NCBI RefSeq assembly: GCF_000800015.1
Contig: NZ_JUGR01000002.1
Coordinates: 670,030-734,029, forward strand
Direction: 5' to 3'
DNA: 64,000 nt
Source of the DNA: Terriglobus sp. TAA 43
Lineage (GTDB): Bacteria; Acidobacteriota; Terriglobia; Terriglobales; Acidobacteriaceae
In this document: positions 8,675 through 18,500 of the stretch, in pieces
Layout of the letters: every line of letters begins with the position of its first letter
How positions within the stretch are numbered: the first letter of the stretch is position 1
Notes under the pieces: generated by a model
Told to the model about the DNA's origin: nothing
Seen by the model: the letters and a program-made list of their open reading frames with translations, nothing else
Databases searched by the model: none
Translations under genes and position numbers: made by a program

Positions 8675-9649
8675 TTAGCGGCCGTGGTCTTCGAGGTACT
8701 TTTCGACTTCGAGAGCGGCCATGCAGCCCGTGCCCGCGGCGGTGATGGCCTGACGGTAGCGGCGGTCCTGTACGTCGCCTGCGGCGAAGACGCCGGGGAT
8801 GACCTTACCGTCGAGCGTGGTGAAGACATTGTCTTTGCTCTTGATGTAGCCGTCGCCATCCAGATCCATCTGGCCTTCGAAGAACTTGGCGTTCGGAATG
8901 TGACCGATGCCGAGGAAGAAGCCGCTGAGCGCGATCTCCTTCACCTCGCCGGTGACGGTGTTGCGCACGCGGATGCCGCTGACTTCCTTCTGTTCGACTC
9001 CAAGAACCTCTTCCACGACGGTGTTCGGAAGGAACTCAATCTGCGGGTGGGCCATGGCGCGTTCCAGCATGATCTTGCTGGCGCGGAAGGTGCCCGAGCG
9101 ATGGATCAGGTAAACCTTGGTGGCAAAGCGCGTGAGGAAGATGGCTTCTTCCATGGCGGAGTCGCCGCCGCCGATGACGCAGATCTCTTTGCCGGAGAAG
9201 AAGAAGCCGTCGCAGGTGGCGCAGGACGAAACACCGTGGCCGATGAGGGCCTGTTCGCTGGGCAGGCCTAACCAGCGTGCCGATGCACCGGATGCGACGA
9301 TGAGCGTCCGTGTGTGCACGATGCGGTCGCCACCGAAGTTCAGCTCGATGGGGGTCTTGGAGAGGTCGGCGGAGTGAAGGTGGCCCATCTCAATTTCCGC
9401 ACCGAACTTCTGCGCCTGCTTGCGGATGTTCTCCACGAGTTCGGGGCCCTGTACGCCGTCGGGCCAGCCGGGGAAGTTTTCCACCAGAGTGGTGATGGAA
9501 AGCTGGCCGCCGGGTTCGTGACCTTCAATGACAAGCGGCTTGAGGTTGGCGCGAGCCGTGTAGATGGCAGCGGTAAGGCCGCTGACGCCGGAGCCGAGAA
9601 TGACAACGTCGCGTGTGGTGCTGGAAGGCGTAGAGGATGTGTTCGACAT
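8675..9649 (-). CDS. trxB: Thioredoxin reductase
   Basis: 324 residues from the ATG at 9649; the open frame continues far upstream, but that part is antisense to the next gene. It is an FAD/NADPH enzyme that reduces thioredoxin in the cytoplasm. The FAD-binding GSGVSG loop is at 19-24, the redox pair CATC at 143-146, and the NADPH-binding GGGDSA at 160-165. The C-terminal FAD motif GVFAAGDVQDRRYRQ is also present. Length is typical for the bacterial low-molecular-weight type. The N-terminal extension of about 12 Ser/Thr-rich residues is slightly long. No thioredoxin gene is adjacent. Confidence 0.96.
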   Translation of the reverse strand: MSNTSSTPSSTTRDVVILGSGVSGLTAAIYTARANLKPLVIEGHEPGGQLSITTLVENFPGWPDGVQGPELVENIRKQAQKFGAEIEMGHLHSADLSKTPIELNFGGDRIVHTRTLIVASGASARWLGLPSEQALIGHGVSSCATCDGFFFSGKEICVIGGGDSAMEEAIFLTRFATKVYLIHRSGTFRASKIMLERAMAHPQIEFLPNTVVEEVLGVEQKEVSGIRVRNTVTGEVKEIALSGFFLGIGHIPNAKFFEGQMDLDGDGYIKSKDNVFTTLDGKVIPGVFAAGDVQDRRYRQAITAAGTGCMAALEVEKYLEDHGR

Positions 9650-9784
9650 GAGGTCCGATCTGCTGTCTCTCTTGCGCTGACCTGTACGAAGCAGCGCAAC
9701 AGCCATCATTCTAAATGCGCGAGGACCATGAAAGGATTCAAGACGGGCCACCCGGTTCCTGGAGCCGGCGTCCCAGAGAGAGCT

Positions 9785-10213
9785 ATGACGAAAGAAACGA
9801 AGAAGCTTCCCGCACCGGCACGAGACATTTTGAAGGGCGCACTGGCAGGTATGATTGGCGGACTGGTGGCCACGGCAGCCAGAACCGTTGCGGAAAAGGT
9901 GTACCCTCCGCACCCTGAACTGGCACGGCGGCAGAGCGAAGAGAGCAAACTGATGCCGTGGGTACTGGGCGCGGCGGCGGGTGCCGCGTATGGCGCGGTG
10001 GCGGAACTTTATCCGCCGGTCACGGACAGGCACGGGGCCAACTTTGGCATGACGATGCTGGCCGTGACACACGAAGGTGTTTTGCCGGCGTTGGGATTGG
10101 CTGCGCGCCCTGATCCGCATTCGGGCCGTGAGCATCGCAGCGAGATGGTGACACACGTGGTGTATGGCGTGGTATGCGAAACCGTACGCGAGCTGGCGCG
10201 ACGCGCTCTTTGA
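9785..10213 (+). CDS. DUF1440/YagU-like small membrane protein
   Basis: 142 residues from the ATG at 9785, which has a GAGAG motif four to five bases upstream. An alternative ATG at 9728 would add 19 residues but has poor Shine-Dalgarno spacing. The sequence has two or three glycine/alanine-rich hydrophobic helices: ILKGALAGMIGGLVATAA, VLGAAAGAAYGAVAELY and the THEGVLPALGLA region. The conserved THVVYGVVCE segment near the end resembles the DUF1440 (YagU) family, linked in E. coli to acid tolerance. Divergent from trxB, with a 135-base gap. Confidence 0.65.
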   Translation: MTKETKKLPAPARDILKGALAGMIGGLVATAARTVAEKVYPPHPELARRQSEESKLMPWVLGAAAGAAYGAVAELYPPVTDRHGANFGMTMLAVTHEGVLPALGLAARPDPHSGREHRSEMVTHVVYGVVCETVRELARRAL

Positions 10214-10219
10214 GCGCTG

Positions 10220-10249
10220 TTGACAGGCGGTAGTTCGGTTCACTACACA
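10220..10249 (+). promoter_or_regulatory. Sigma-70-type promoter for the GH79 gene
   Basis: TTGACA at 10220-10225, an 18-base spacer and TACACA at 10244-10249. This would place the start of transcription near 10256, about 60 bases before the GH79 ATG. Confidence 0.55.
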
Positions 10250-10316
10250 GGCGGCGGAACACTTGCGCGTGCTGCGGCGTATTGCGAGCACACGTAACTG
10301 TTGAGGATGCCCCGCT

Positions 10317-11894
10317 ATGGCTGTTGTTCGATCTTCCGGTATTGCGTTTTTCCTGCTCACGTCGCTTGCTGCAACCTGCCAGACCGCTGTTCAACCGGGG
10401 CAGATGAAGAAGGTGGCGGAGGTTGATCCGCGGTTTCTTTCGTACAACGTGGAGACGGTGGAGGTTACGGGTGGCCGCTTCTGGAAGCCCTATTCCTCCA
10501 AGGCTGAGACGCCTGCCGAGACGGCGAATACGAACGCGCCTGTAGGGATTGATCCGAGCATGTTTCAGTACCGCGCTCCGATTGATCTTTCGCAGGCGAA
10601 GCTGCGGCGGCTGGCGAGTGCGTTGGCTCCGGCTTACATGCGTGTGAGCGGGACGTGGCGGAATAGCAGCTTCTTTCAAAACACGGATGATCCGGCACCG
10701 AAGAGTCCGCCAACGGGCTATCAGGCGGTGTTGACGCGTGCGCAGTGGAAGGGTGTGGTGGACTTCTCGCACGCAGCGGGAGCGGAGCTGGTGACGTCTG
10801 TTGCCACGAGTGCGGGGACTCGGGATGCGAGTGGGGCGTGGACTCCTGCGGAAGCTGCGGGGTTCTTCGAGTACACGAAGAGCGTGGGTGGGCACATTGC
10901 CGCTACAGAGTTCATGAATGAGCCGACATATGCGTCGATTGGCGGCGCGCCTGCGGGTTATAGCGGTGCGGACTTTGGACGCGATGTGAAGGCGTTCCGC
11001 AGCTTTCTGAAGAAAGCTTCACCGAGCACTCTGCTGCTGGGGCCAGGGAGTATTGGCGAGGGCGTGGTGATGGCTGGCGGCGCGACTGCTGGTGGGCCGA
11101 AGCTGTCGCCCACGACGCCGGAGATGCTGCAGGCTACGGGCCCGATCTTCGATGCGTTCTCATATCACTTTTATTCCGACGCTTCACAGCGATGCACGCG
11201 GATGATGGGGCTGAAGTTTGTGAACACGCCGGAGACGGCGATGACGGCAGCGTGGTTTGACCGGAATATGCAGGGGTTCAATCACTACGCTGCGGATCGC
11301 GATAAGTATTTGCCCGGGAAGCAAATGTGGCTGACCGAAACGAGTGAGGCGGCGTGCGGCGGTGATCCGTTTGCGGCGCAGTTTGTGGATGTGTTTCGGT
11401 TCATGGACCAGCTTGGTTCGTTGTCGGCGAAGGGCGTGCGCAGCGTGATAGTGAACACGCTGGCTTCGAGCGATTACGGGCTGCTGGATGAAGAGACGTA
11501 TGCGCCTCGTCCGGACTTCTGGGCTGCCGTGTTGTGGAAGCGGACGATGGATGTGCGCGTGCTTGATCCCGGGATTTCATTGACGGGGAAAGCGCGTGTG
11601 TATGCGGCTTGCGAACGCGACCACAAGGGCGGTGTGACGCTGCTGGTGATTAACTTTGATAACTCGGCGGAGCAGGCACTTACGCTGCCCGTTGCGGGAG
11701 AGCGTTACACGCTTTCGTCGCCGGAGCTGACGAGTAAGCAGACGATGCTGAATGGGACAGAACTGACTGCGGGTGCGGATGGTTCGTTGCCGGTCATGGC
11801 TGGTGCGAAGGTTACTGCTGGGAAGGTTAGCTTTGCTCCTTTGACGGTTAGTTTTGTCACGCTGCCGGGTGCGAAGAACGCCGCTTGCCAGTAA
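10317..11894 (+). CDS. Secreted GH79 heparanase/beta-glucuronidase-like glycosidase
   Basis: 525 residues with a signal peptide (about 6-22). The (beta/alpha)8 domain carries both catalytic glutamates of clan GH-A family 79. The acid/base Glu202 is in EFMNEPT and the nucleophile Glu341 in LTETSEAACGG, which matches the heparanase GETSSAYGGG context closely. The YHFYSDAS strand and the DYGLLDEE segment followed by PRPDFWAAVLWK are also heparanase-like. A C-terminal beta-sandwich fills about 420-525. The likely activity is removal of glucuronic acid or a 4-O-methyl derivative from plant or microbial polysaccharide; the exact substrate cannot be read. It has its own promoter and converges on the NIPSNAP gene. 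Confidence 0.88.
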   Translation: MAVVRSSGIAFFLLTSLAATCQTAVQPGQMKKVAEVDPRFLSYNVETVEVTGGRFWKPYSSKAETPAETANTNAPVGIDPSMFQYRAPIDLSQAKLRRLASALAPAYMRVSGTWRNSSFFQNTDDPAPKSPPTGYQAVLTRAQWKGVVDFSHAAGAELVTSVATSAGTRDASGAWTPAEAAGFFEYTKSVGGHIAATEFMNEPTYASIGGAPAGYSGADFGRDVKAFRSFLKKASPSTLLLGPGSIGEGVVMAGGATAGGPKLSPTTPEMLQATGPIFDAFSYHFYSDASQRCTRMMGLKFVNTPETAMTAAWFDRNMQGFNHYAADRDKYLPGKQMWLTETSEAACGGDPFAAQFVDVFRFMDQLGSLSAKGVRSVIVNTLASSDYGLLDEETYAPRPDFWAAVLWKRTMDVRVLDPGISLTGKARVYAACERDHKGGVTLLVINFDNSAEQALTLPVAGERYTLSSPELTSKQTMLNGTELTAGADGSLPVMAGAKVTAGKVSFAPLTVSFVTLPGAKNAACQ

Positions 11895-11897
11895 ATC

Positions 11898-11945
11898 AAA
11901 CCGCCCTCTTCTCCCTGTGTTTCTTGTGGGAGAAGAGGGCGGTTT
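11898..11945. terminator. Strong bidirectional terminator
   Basis: An 18-base perfect stem (11898-11915 with 11928-11945) around a 12-base loop sits between the convergent GH79 and NIPSNAP genes. TTTTGTTTTTG follows on the plus strand. Confidence 0.9.
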
Positions 11946-11964
11946 TGTTTTTGTTTGCTGCTTG

Positions 11965-12750
11965 CTAGATCTGCGAGTAAGCAGTGGGTGTTAGCACCAG
12001 ATTGTCGACGTGCGTAACGATGGGTTCGCTGGCGTAGCGCGGGTTGCTGGAAAGTTTCTTCCAGTCGGGATGGCTGAGGAAGTTCTTCCAGTTCTGATCC
12101 ATGGCGGCGAGGTCTTTGTGCGCCAGCATGTAGGTGAGGCTGGGGAGGTCGGGGCCGATGAGGTTGTCGGAGTAGAAGACGCCGCGTGCGCCCGATTCCT
12201 CGAAGATGCGGAACTCGCCCTGGTGGAACATTTCGACTTTGCGTTCGTGCGCGGCGAAGGTGGGGCTGATGTAGGTGCGGAGCTGCAGGATGCGTGGCTC
12301 CTTTGCCGGGACTACGAGTTGCGGGAAGCCTTCAAACGCGATCGACAGGCGGCTGGTGACGGTGATGAAGGGCGACTGCGTGGCCGGTGTTGCCCAGAAC
12401 GGAGCGGCGGCGGAGACGAACGCGGGATCCTTCGCGAGAAGGAGGTCGAGCTTGGCGAGCTTCTCAAGGTCGTTGCCGGAGATGATGACGTAGACCTGCG
12501 GTGTGGCGTCGCCGTAGCTGAGGTTGAACACACCGACGGGACCGAGGCCAAGACGCTGCAGCGCGGGCAGAAGCGCGTCGGACAGGTACGTGCTGAGGAG
12601 CTTGCCGGAGGGGCCAGACTGCATCTTGTAAATGCGCGTCAGGAAGTAGCTGCGAGGCTTTGCGCCCTGCGCCACGGACGGGGTTGTGTTTGCGATGCCT
12701 GCGGCTGCTGCCATGGCAGCGCCTCCCTTTAACCAGTCGCGCCGGTTCAT
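11965..12750 (-). CDS. Tat-exported NIPSNAP-family protein
   Basis: 261 residues from the ATG at 12750, which gives a twin-arginine signal at once (RRDWLKGGAAMAAAAGI). The frame is open 37 codons further, but that would bury the Tat motif. Two dimeric alpha/beta-barrel-like halves are visible. The second (about 140-255) is the classical NIPSNAP domain: LQLRTYISPTFAAHERKVEMF, then EESGARGVFYSD and HPDWKKLSSNP. The function of bacterial NIPSNAP proteins is unsettled. The Tat signal implies export in folded form. Divergent from the S1/P1 nuclease gene with a 123-base gap. Confidence 0.85.
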   Translation of the reverse strand: MNRRDWLKGGAAMAAAAGIANTTPSVAQGAKPRSYFLTRIYKMQSGPSGKLLSTYLSDALLPALQRLGLGPVGVFNLSYGDATPQVYVIISGNDLEKLAKLDLLLAKDPAFVSAAAPFWATPATQSPFITVTSRLSIAFEGFPQLVVPAKEPRILQLRTYISPTFAAHERKVEMFHQGEFRIFEESGARGVFYSDNLIGPDLPSLTYMLAHKDLAAMDQNWKNFLSHPDWKKLSSNPRYASEPIVTHVDNLVLTPTAYSQI

Positions 12751-12873
12751 GGTTGGTTTCCTTCGTGGATGAAATCGGATCTGCGGAGCAAGTGTACCGG
12801 AGTAGCGTGGATTCGCGGGTGGTTTCACACGCGTGACATCTCCTGGCGCGCGCCGCTCCATTATGCTGAATGT

Positions 12874-13791
12874 ATGCGTAAGTTCCTTGCTTCAGCCGCC
12901 CTTGTTGCCGTTCTTTTGCCGTCTGCCGCCCATGCGTGGTGGGAGAAGGGACACCGCCTGGTGGCGCAGATTGCGTGGGACCACCTGACGCCGGTTGCGC
13001 GCGAGAATGTGCAGTTTCTGCTGGGTAAGGAATCGCTGTCGGATGTGGCTTCGTGGCCGGATGTGTATCGCCCCAGCGTGACGCAGACGGGTAACTGGCA
13101 CTTCACGGATATTCCGGGAGACACGGATAAGTACGACCGCGACCGCGACTGCCCGTTGCAGCCGGGCGTGAAGATGGGCAGCTACAACGACAAGGTGCGC
13201 GACTGCGCTACGGATCGCATTCCGTTTTTTGAAAAAATTGTTGCCGATACGACACTTGATCCTTCGGAACGCGCCACGGCGCTGAAGTTCCTGGTGCATT
13301 TTGTGGGCGATATCCATCAGCCGTTTCATGCGTCGGGTGTGGAGAAGGGTGGCAACGGCATTATCGTCACTGCGTTTGGTCAGTCGACGTGCAGCAGCTA
13401 TGCCACCCCAGCGAAGTGCAACCTGCATGCTATCTGGGATGGATTCCTGATCGACCGTCGCAAGCTGAGCGACAAGCAGTACCTGGCGATGTTGGAAGGC
13501 GATATCAAAACACACTCGGTAGAGGCTGGGCCGATTGATCCGGTTGCGTGGACGGAGCAGTCCAAGGTTGTGTCGGACGCTGGCATGGTGACGAGCGGCG
13601 CCGATATTGATGAGGCGTACTACCAGAAGTTCATCCCAACGATTGATCGTCAGTTGGAGCTGGGTGGACTTCGGTTGGCGGCGGAATTGAATGCGGCGTT
13701 TACGCAGCCTCCGCATGCTTATGTTCCCGTGGATGCGGAAAAGGCAGAAGCAGAGCGCGAGAGTGCTTCGCAGAAGCCCGCCGGCAAGTAA
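12874..13791 (+). CDS. Secreted S1/P1-type zinc nuclease
   Basis: 305 residues from the ATG at 12874, where a signal peptide begins (cleavage after AHA, residue 21). The mature protein begins WWEKGH, which supplies the N-terminal Trp22 and His27 that bind zinc in this family. Further ligands follow in order: Asp63 (SWPD), His76 (NWHFTD), His142, Asp146, His148 and His152 in VHFVGDIHQPFH, and His185/Asp189 in NLHAIWD. The enzyme cleaves single-stranded nucleic acid and can remove 3' phosphates. It probably scavenges phosphate or nucleotides outside the cell. All catalytic residues are intact. The last 25 residues are charged and probably disordered. Confidence 0.95.
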   Translation: MRKFLASAALVAVLLPSAAHAWWEKGHRLVAQIAWDHLTPVARENVQFLLGKESLSDVASWPDVYRPSVTQTGNWHFTDIPGDTDKYDRDRDCPLQPGVKMGSYNDKVRDCATDRIPFFEKIVADTTLDPSERATALKFLVHFVGDIHQPFHASGVEKGGNGIIVTAFGQSTCSSYATPAKCNLHAIWDGFLIDRRKLSDKQYLAMLEGDIKTHSVEAGPIDPVAWTEQSKVVSDAGMVTSGADIDEAYYQKFIPTIDRQLELGGLRLAAELNAAFTQPPHAYVPVDAEKAEAERESASQKPAGK

Positions 13792-13815
13792 GTTACGAGT
13801 TAAGGAAGCAACGAG

Positions 13816-13841
13816 AGAGGGTCGCCTGATGGCGACCCTCT
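13816..13841. terminator. Bidirectional terminator
   Basis: An 11-base perfect stem (AGAGGGTCGCC/GGCGACCCTCT) with a TGAT loop lies between the convergent nuclease gene and the small secreted protein gene. TCTGTTTCT follows on the plus strand. Confidence 0.82.
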
Positions 13842-13867
13842 TCTGTTTCTCAAACTTGTTTGCGGAG

Positions 13868-14269
13868 TTACATGCCTGCAGGAGCTGGTGCGGGGGTGGC
13901 GGTTCCCTTTGCCGCGGTAAAGCTGCCGGTGACACCGAACGGATCAACATCCATGGTGCCGGTCAACGCGCCTTTATCCAGCTTGCCGTGATAGACGATG
14001 GTGTAGTCGTCACCGTTGTACTTGCCGGCGTGCTGGAAGGTGACGTCGCCGCCCTTGACGTTGCCCTTGGTGGGCCACTTGGCTCCCTGCACGTCGCAGC
14101 TGCCGGTAAGGCTGTCGTCATCTGCCTGAACGAAGGTGCAGTGCTCCACGACCTGAACACCTGCGACTTCACCACCGATGTCCCACACGCCGGCGACGTT
14201 TGCCGGGGCCGCTGTCTGCGCCAGGAGGGGTGCTGCCACTGCAAATGCTGCGATCAAAACTTTCTTCAT
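13868..14269 (-). CDS. Small secreted beta-rich protein (paralogue A)
   Basis: 133 residues from the ATG at 14269, preceded by GGAGGACAGGAAT. The signal peptide ends near LLAQTA. The mature domain is a beta-sandwich-like repeat: VAGVWDIGGEVAGVQVVEHCTF, LTGSCDVQGAKW, VTFQHAGKYNGDDYTIVYHGKL and LTGTMDVDPFGVTGSFTA. Two cysteines (in HCTF and GSCD) may form a disulfide. It resembles the neighbouring gene upstream in order of motifs, so the pair is a tandem duplication. The closing APAPAGM tail is low complexity. Function unknown. Confidence 0.8.
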   Translation of the reverse strand: MKKVLIAAFAVAAPLLAQTAAPANVAGVWDIGGEVAGVQVVEHCTFVQADDDSLTGSCDVQGAKWPTKGNVKGGDVTFQHAGKYNGDDYTIVYHGKLDKGALTGTMDVDPFGVTGSFTAAKGTATPAPAPAGM

Positions 14270-14307
14270 ATTCCTGTCCTCCACAAAAGGTGTTGCCGCC
14301 TTGAGAT

Positions 14308-14685
14308 TTAGTTGCCGATCTTCTTCATGGCAAATGCTCCACCCGCGTTGATTGGCTGCATATCAATGGAGCCAGTGATCGATTCGGGCGAATCCAGCTT
14401 GCCGAAAAAGGATACCGTCATATCTTCTCCCTGGTACGCAGCAGGGTGTGAAAAGGTTACATTTCCGCCGTTGGCTTTTCCCGTAACAGCAAACTTTCCA
14501 CCGGGCGTGTCGCAGGTGCCGGTCAGAGCGCCGTCCGCGGCCTGCTTCAACATGCAGGTCTCATTCACGGCGATTCCCTGCACCTCAGTCTGCGTGGTCC
14601 ATTTGCCGGTGATGCCGGGCTGAGATTGCGCGGCAAGGGAGACAGCAAGAGACAGAGATACACAGACGAAAATCGGCAGCTTCAC
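14308..14685 (-). CDS. Small secreted beta-rich protein (paralogue B)
   Basis: 125 residues beginning at a GTG (14685) with a TGGAG motif upstream. The signal peptide ends near SLAAQ. It is a paralogue of the gene that follows it: GITGKWTTQTEVQGIAVNETCML aligns with VAGVWDIGGEVAGVQVVEHCTF, LTGTCDTPGGKF with LTGSCDVQGAKW, and VTFSHPAAYQGEDMTVSFFGKL with the matching strand. Both cysteines are kept. The genes are 38 bases apart on the same strand and are probably co-transcribed. No known domain is recognised. Confidence 0.8.
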   Translation of the reverse strand: MKLPIFVCVSLSLAVSLAAQSQPGITGKWTTQTEVQGIAVNETCMLKQAADGALTGTCDTPGGKFAVTGKANGGNVTFSHPAAYQGEDMTVSFFGKLDSPESITGSIDMQPINAGGAFAMKKIGN

Positions 14686-14866
14686 AAGTCACTCCAGGAG
14701 AGGTTGGGATTCACTCCTCACTGTAGAACCTATTTTGGCTTTTGTCTGACCGAAAATGCGAGGTCGCGTTGAGATCCTGCGAGGGAGATGATGGCTGATT
14801 TCGCGAGGTGAAAATCGCTAGCGCCAGCTTTTGCCGGCGCAACGGAAAACACGGTGATTCGTTTTC

Positions 14867-15445
14867 TTATCTTTCCGGTTCGACGTGCTTCATGACCCAA
14901 CCGAGCGAGATGCTGTTGGACACCTCAAGCGAGGTCACGCGCAGACCGTACTGCGCGGCGCGCGGCTCAATGAGTTCCACGATGCGTTCCGCAAAGAGCG
15001 TAGGCGAGTTGAGGATGGTGTCCGTCTCAAACTCCACCGATGCGGATGGGATCACCTTCTCCAGCGCGACGTAGAGAGCGCCGAATGCGTCTGAGCTTTG
15101 CGTGATGTAGAGTTGCGGGTCGCTGACGCGGTACTCTCCGCCGAAGGATGCACGGACGACGCCGTCGTCGGCAGTGAGGAGTTCGCGGGCAGAGACCTGG
15201 AACGGCTTGGTCCGCATGTCTACCGGAACCAGCGACTGCGACGGCCGGACCCAGTGATAGCCGGGCGCTACGACCTTCACCACAGAGTCGCCTTTGAGGA
15301 GAACGCCGCGATTGAATGGCAGGAGCTTGATGCGCGCCGGCACAAACGACAGTTTGCCCAGGATGCGCTGCAGCACGGTGCCCGCGAGCACAATCAGCGC
15401 CAGTTCCACCGCTACCCCTGCCAGAACGTCAAACGAATTCGCCAT
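14867..15445 (-). CDS. SPFH/band-7-like membrane-anchored protein
   Basis: 192 residues from the ATG at 15445; an in-frame ATG at 15499 is a possible alternative. One N-terminal transmembrane helix (about 5-27) is followed by a basic stretch and a compact SPFH-like domain: NRGVLLKGDSVVKVVAPGYHWVRP, then VPVDMRTKPFQVSARELLTADDGVV, a strand/turn pattern typical of stomatin/prohibitin domains. It is shorter than most stomatins and lacks the long C-terminal coiled coil. No NfeD-type protease gene is adjacent. It is probably a membrane scaffold, but the role is not established. Confidence 0.68.
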   Translation of the reverse strand: MANSFDVLAGVAVELALIVLAGTVLQRILGKLSFVPARIKLLPFNRGVLLKGDSVVKVVAPGYHWVRPSQSLVPVDMRTKPFQVSARELLTADDGVVRASFGGEYRVSDPQLYITQSSDAFGALYVALEKVIPSASVEFETDTILNSPTLFAERIVELIEPRAAQYGLRVTSLEVSNSISLGWVMKHVEPER

Positions 15446-15520
15446 AGTCACTGTTAGCAGATTAGACGCATCCTGCCACCAGTATGATTCCACATTCATC
15501 AATCTTCGCCCTGTCAAAAT

Positions 15521-15552
15521 ACACAGACCCGTCGTTGGGGACGGGTCTGTGT
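15521..15552 (-). terminator. Terminator after the TonB receptor gene
   Basis: A 13-base perfect stem (ACACAGACCCGTC and its complement) with a six-base loop is followed on the minus strand by ATTTTG, 20 bases after the stop of the receptor gene. Confidence 0.82.
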
Positions 15553-15572
15553 GCTGGTTTGAGGACTGCTCT

Positions 15573-18500
15573 CTAGAAGTTGAACTTTGCGGCAGCCTGG
15601 AAGATGCGGGGATCGCCTGCGGCGGTCGCATAGCCAAACGTGCTGCTGGTGGGATTGGCGGTGGTGAAACCGTTGAGAAATGGGTGGTTGAACATGTTGA
15701 AGCTCTCAAGCCGAAGCTGAAGATTCAACCGCTCGTGGATGGGGAAGATGCGGCTTAAGGCCACGTCCATGTTGTAGTAAGCCGGACCACGCAGCGAGTT
15801 GCGCGCCAGGTTGCCGTACGTTCCCGTGGGGTTGAGCGTGTATGCCGATCCCACGAAGTAGAAGCGGTTTCCGGGTGTCGAGCTTGTTACCTTGACGCCG
15901 CTGTAGACGTTTGCCCCCGGGACCAGGTTGGGACGATCGTTTGCCTGCGCGGTAAGCGAACGGTCCGATCCGGTGGTGACGTTGTAGACAGCACCGCTGA
16001 GCATTCGAAGGTACGGTGCAAGCTGCCAGTGATTCACCACAGCGGATGCCCATCCATGCAGACTCTTGAAGTTGCTCTGCGCAACGACAGTGACGTTTGC
16101 AATGTGACGGACATCGAAACCGCAGTAGGAGTAATCGCCGCGTGGGTTATCGGAGTTTTGCAACGTGGTGGAAGCTACGTCGCCTGGGTTATCCGCCAGA
16201 GAAAGGCACTTGGACCAGGTGTAGTTGGCCAGGAAGCTGAAGCTTCCGGTACCGCGATGTTGCACAGTGAAGATGCCACCGTGATAGACCGAGTATGCCT
16301 TGTCGTCGACCAACGTCATCGTTGGCGTGTAATACGAACCCTGCGTAGGATTCGTGAGCGAAAGCGGTGTACGTGCGTTCGCATTGGCTGATGCGGTAGT
16401 GGAGCAGGCCGTTCCAGATGCTGGCAGGTTCGAGCCTGTTAGTGCGCCGCACGATCCGGCAAGACCGGTTGAGTTACCGGGAATGTATCTTGCGTGGTTG
16501 AAGTAATTACCGATCCACTGGAAGTTATTCCGGTTGCCAAGATAGTTCATGGACATGGACCAGCCCATGCCAAGGTCGTGCTGCAAGCTGGCTGTCCACT
16601 GATAAATTACCGGCGTGCGGACGTTCCGCTTCAAGATAACGAACTGACCTTGCGTAGGAAAGACTGCAGTCTTATCCGGAGGGAATACGCCGGGGAACGG
16701 GCTGCCACCGGGATACACCGACCACGGATTGGAGAATGGAATGTTGCCGGTGATATCGATTTCATTAGTGTATGGAGGGTTGGTGATCTGCCGTTGATTC
16801 ATGAACAGATTGGGCACGTCATACATGATGCCGCCGCCGAGCCGGATCACAGTCTTATCGTCCGCTGCGTAGGAGAGACCGACGCGCGGCGAGAAATTCA
16901 ACATGCGATTGTTAGTGAGACTCTTCGGGATGCCCGCATCGCCATAGTAGAGCGAACCCGCCGGAGCGTTGGGGAACACGGTGGAATGTGTTCCGTTGTT
17001 AAACGCTGTTTGATCGAACGTGCTGCCACGTCCCTGCTTGTCCGTTTGATACAACATCGGTTCCCAACGGAGGCCATAGGTCGCAGTCAACTTCTGCGTT
17101 GCATGCCACGTGTCCTGCCCGTACAGGGAGAAGATGTTTTGACGGAACGAGTTTTGCTGCGAACGGCTTTGACCGAATGCCTGCATGCGACCCGTGAGGA
17201 AGTCGATCATGCCTTCACCTGTGTTGCCGTTCTTAGCGCCACTTAGCTGGCCGTTGAAGGTGTAGTTACCGTTTTGCAGATAGCCCGTGAGGACGTTGTT
17301 TCCTGTTCGGATGTATTCACCACCGAACGCGAGTGCGTGCGATCCGAGCTGCCAGTCCACAGAATCGGAAAAGGCTTCTGTATTCACGTTAAAGAAGCCA
17401 GGCGAGCAGGTTCCGCAACCGACAGAAAATCCGTTGGTAACAGTTAGTCGAAGATCGACGGGAACATAGGTGTAGATGTTCACGCCTAACGTCTGCGCGT
17501 TGATGCCACCTGCTGTCGGTCCACGATTATTGCGACGGCGCGCATAGGTTCCACGGAAGCTGTTGATCATGCGTGGCGTGAAGTTGAACGTGTCACCGAG
17601 CGTGAAGGTTTGGACACGTTCGTCGTTGCCTGCGGTGGTGGTGACCAACAGATTGGTTGGCGAGTAATACGAGGGTGCGTTGTAGTTGGTGATGTAGTAC
17701 CGGCCAAACAACGAGTGGCGGGGGGACCACGTGAAATCAACGCGGCCGATGTATTGGTCTTCAGAGTAATTCGCTGGCAGTGCGACGCGGACGTATCCGT
17801 ATTGATCTGCAAGCGAACTGGGCAGATACTTCACCAGATTCAAGGATTGCTGGCTGTAGGTGGAAGTATCCACGCGGCGATACGTCGGCGTCCCAGGCGT
17901 TGTGGAGATCGTCGCTCCAGTTACAGGATTGACCAGCGTCTGTCCGTCCTTCACGTTGATGGTGCAGTTACCCCCCATCTTGCTGAAGTCGCCCGTGAGC
18001 TCTGCAGGCGTGGGGATGCAATAGCCTGTGGCGTTGCCTACCTGGCGGTTTCTTGTTCCCTGGTAGCCGCCAAAGAAGAACAACTTGTCGCGTCGGATGT
18101 AGCCACCGAAAGTTCCACCGAACTGATTTCGCTTTAGCGTGTCTTTTGCTACAGAGAAGAAGTTTGTGGAATTGATGATGTTATTGCGGATGAATTCAAA
18201 CGCCGTTCCGTGCCATTGATTGGTGCCGGAAACTGTAACCGCATTCACCAGTGCGCCCGGGTGAACACCGTTGCGTGCAGGAAGCGAATTGGACTCTACC
18301 GAGAATTCGCGCAGTGCATCGGGGAATGGGAATGGCAGGTTGACGTTTGTGAACTCGTCGACGTGATAGCCACCGTCGAGAACGTAGTTGTTGTAATTGC
18401 CCTGTCCACCTGCAACAGAGATGACCGTGGACGTGGCGTAATTCTTTGAACCCACCATATCGCCGCTTGGCGAGGTAACGGCTCCACCTGTAATGAGCAC

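Noticed and set aside
9650..10360. In-frame upstream extension of trxB
   Set aside because: The extension overlaps the plus-strand DUF1440 gene and the GH79 promoter. The ATG at 9649 gives a normal TrxB N-terminus.
12769..12873. 35-codon extension of the S1/P1 nuclease
   Set aside because: It would bury the signal peptide, and the mature protein must begin with the zinc-binding Trp.
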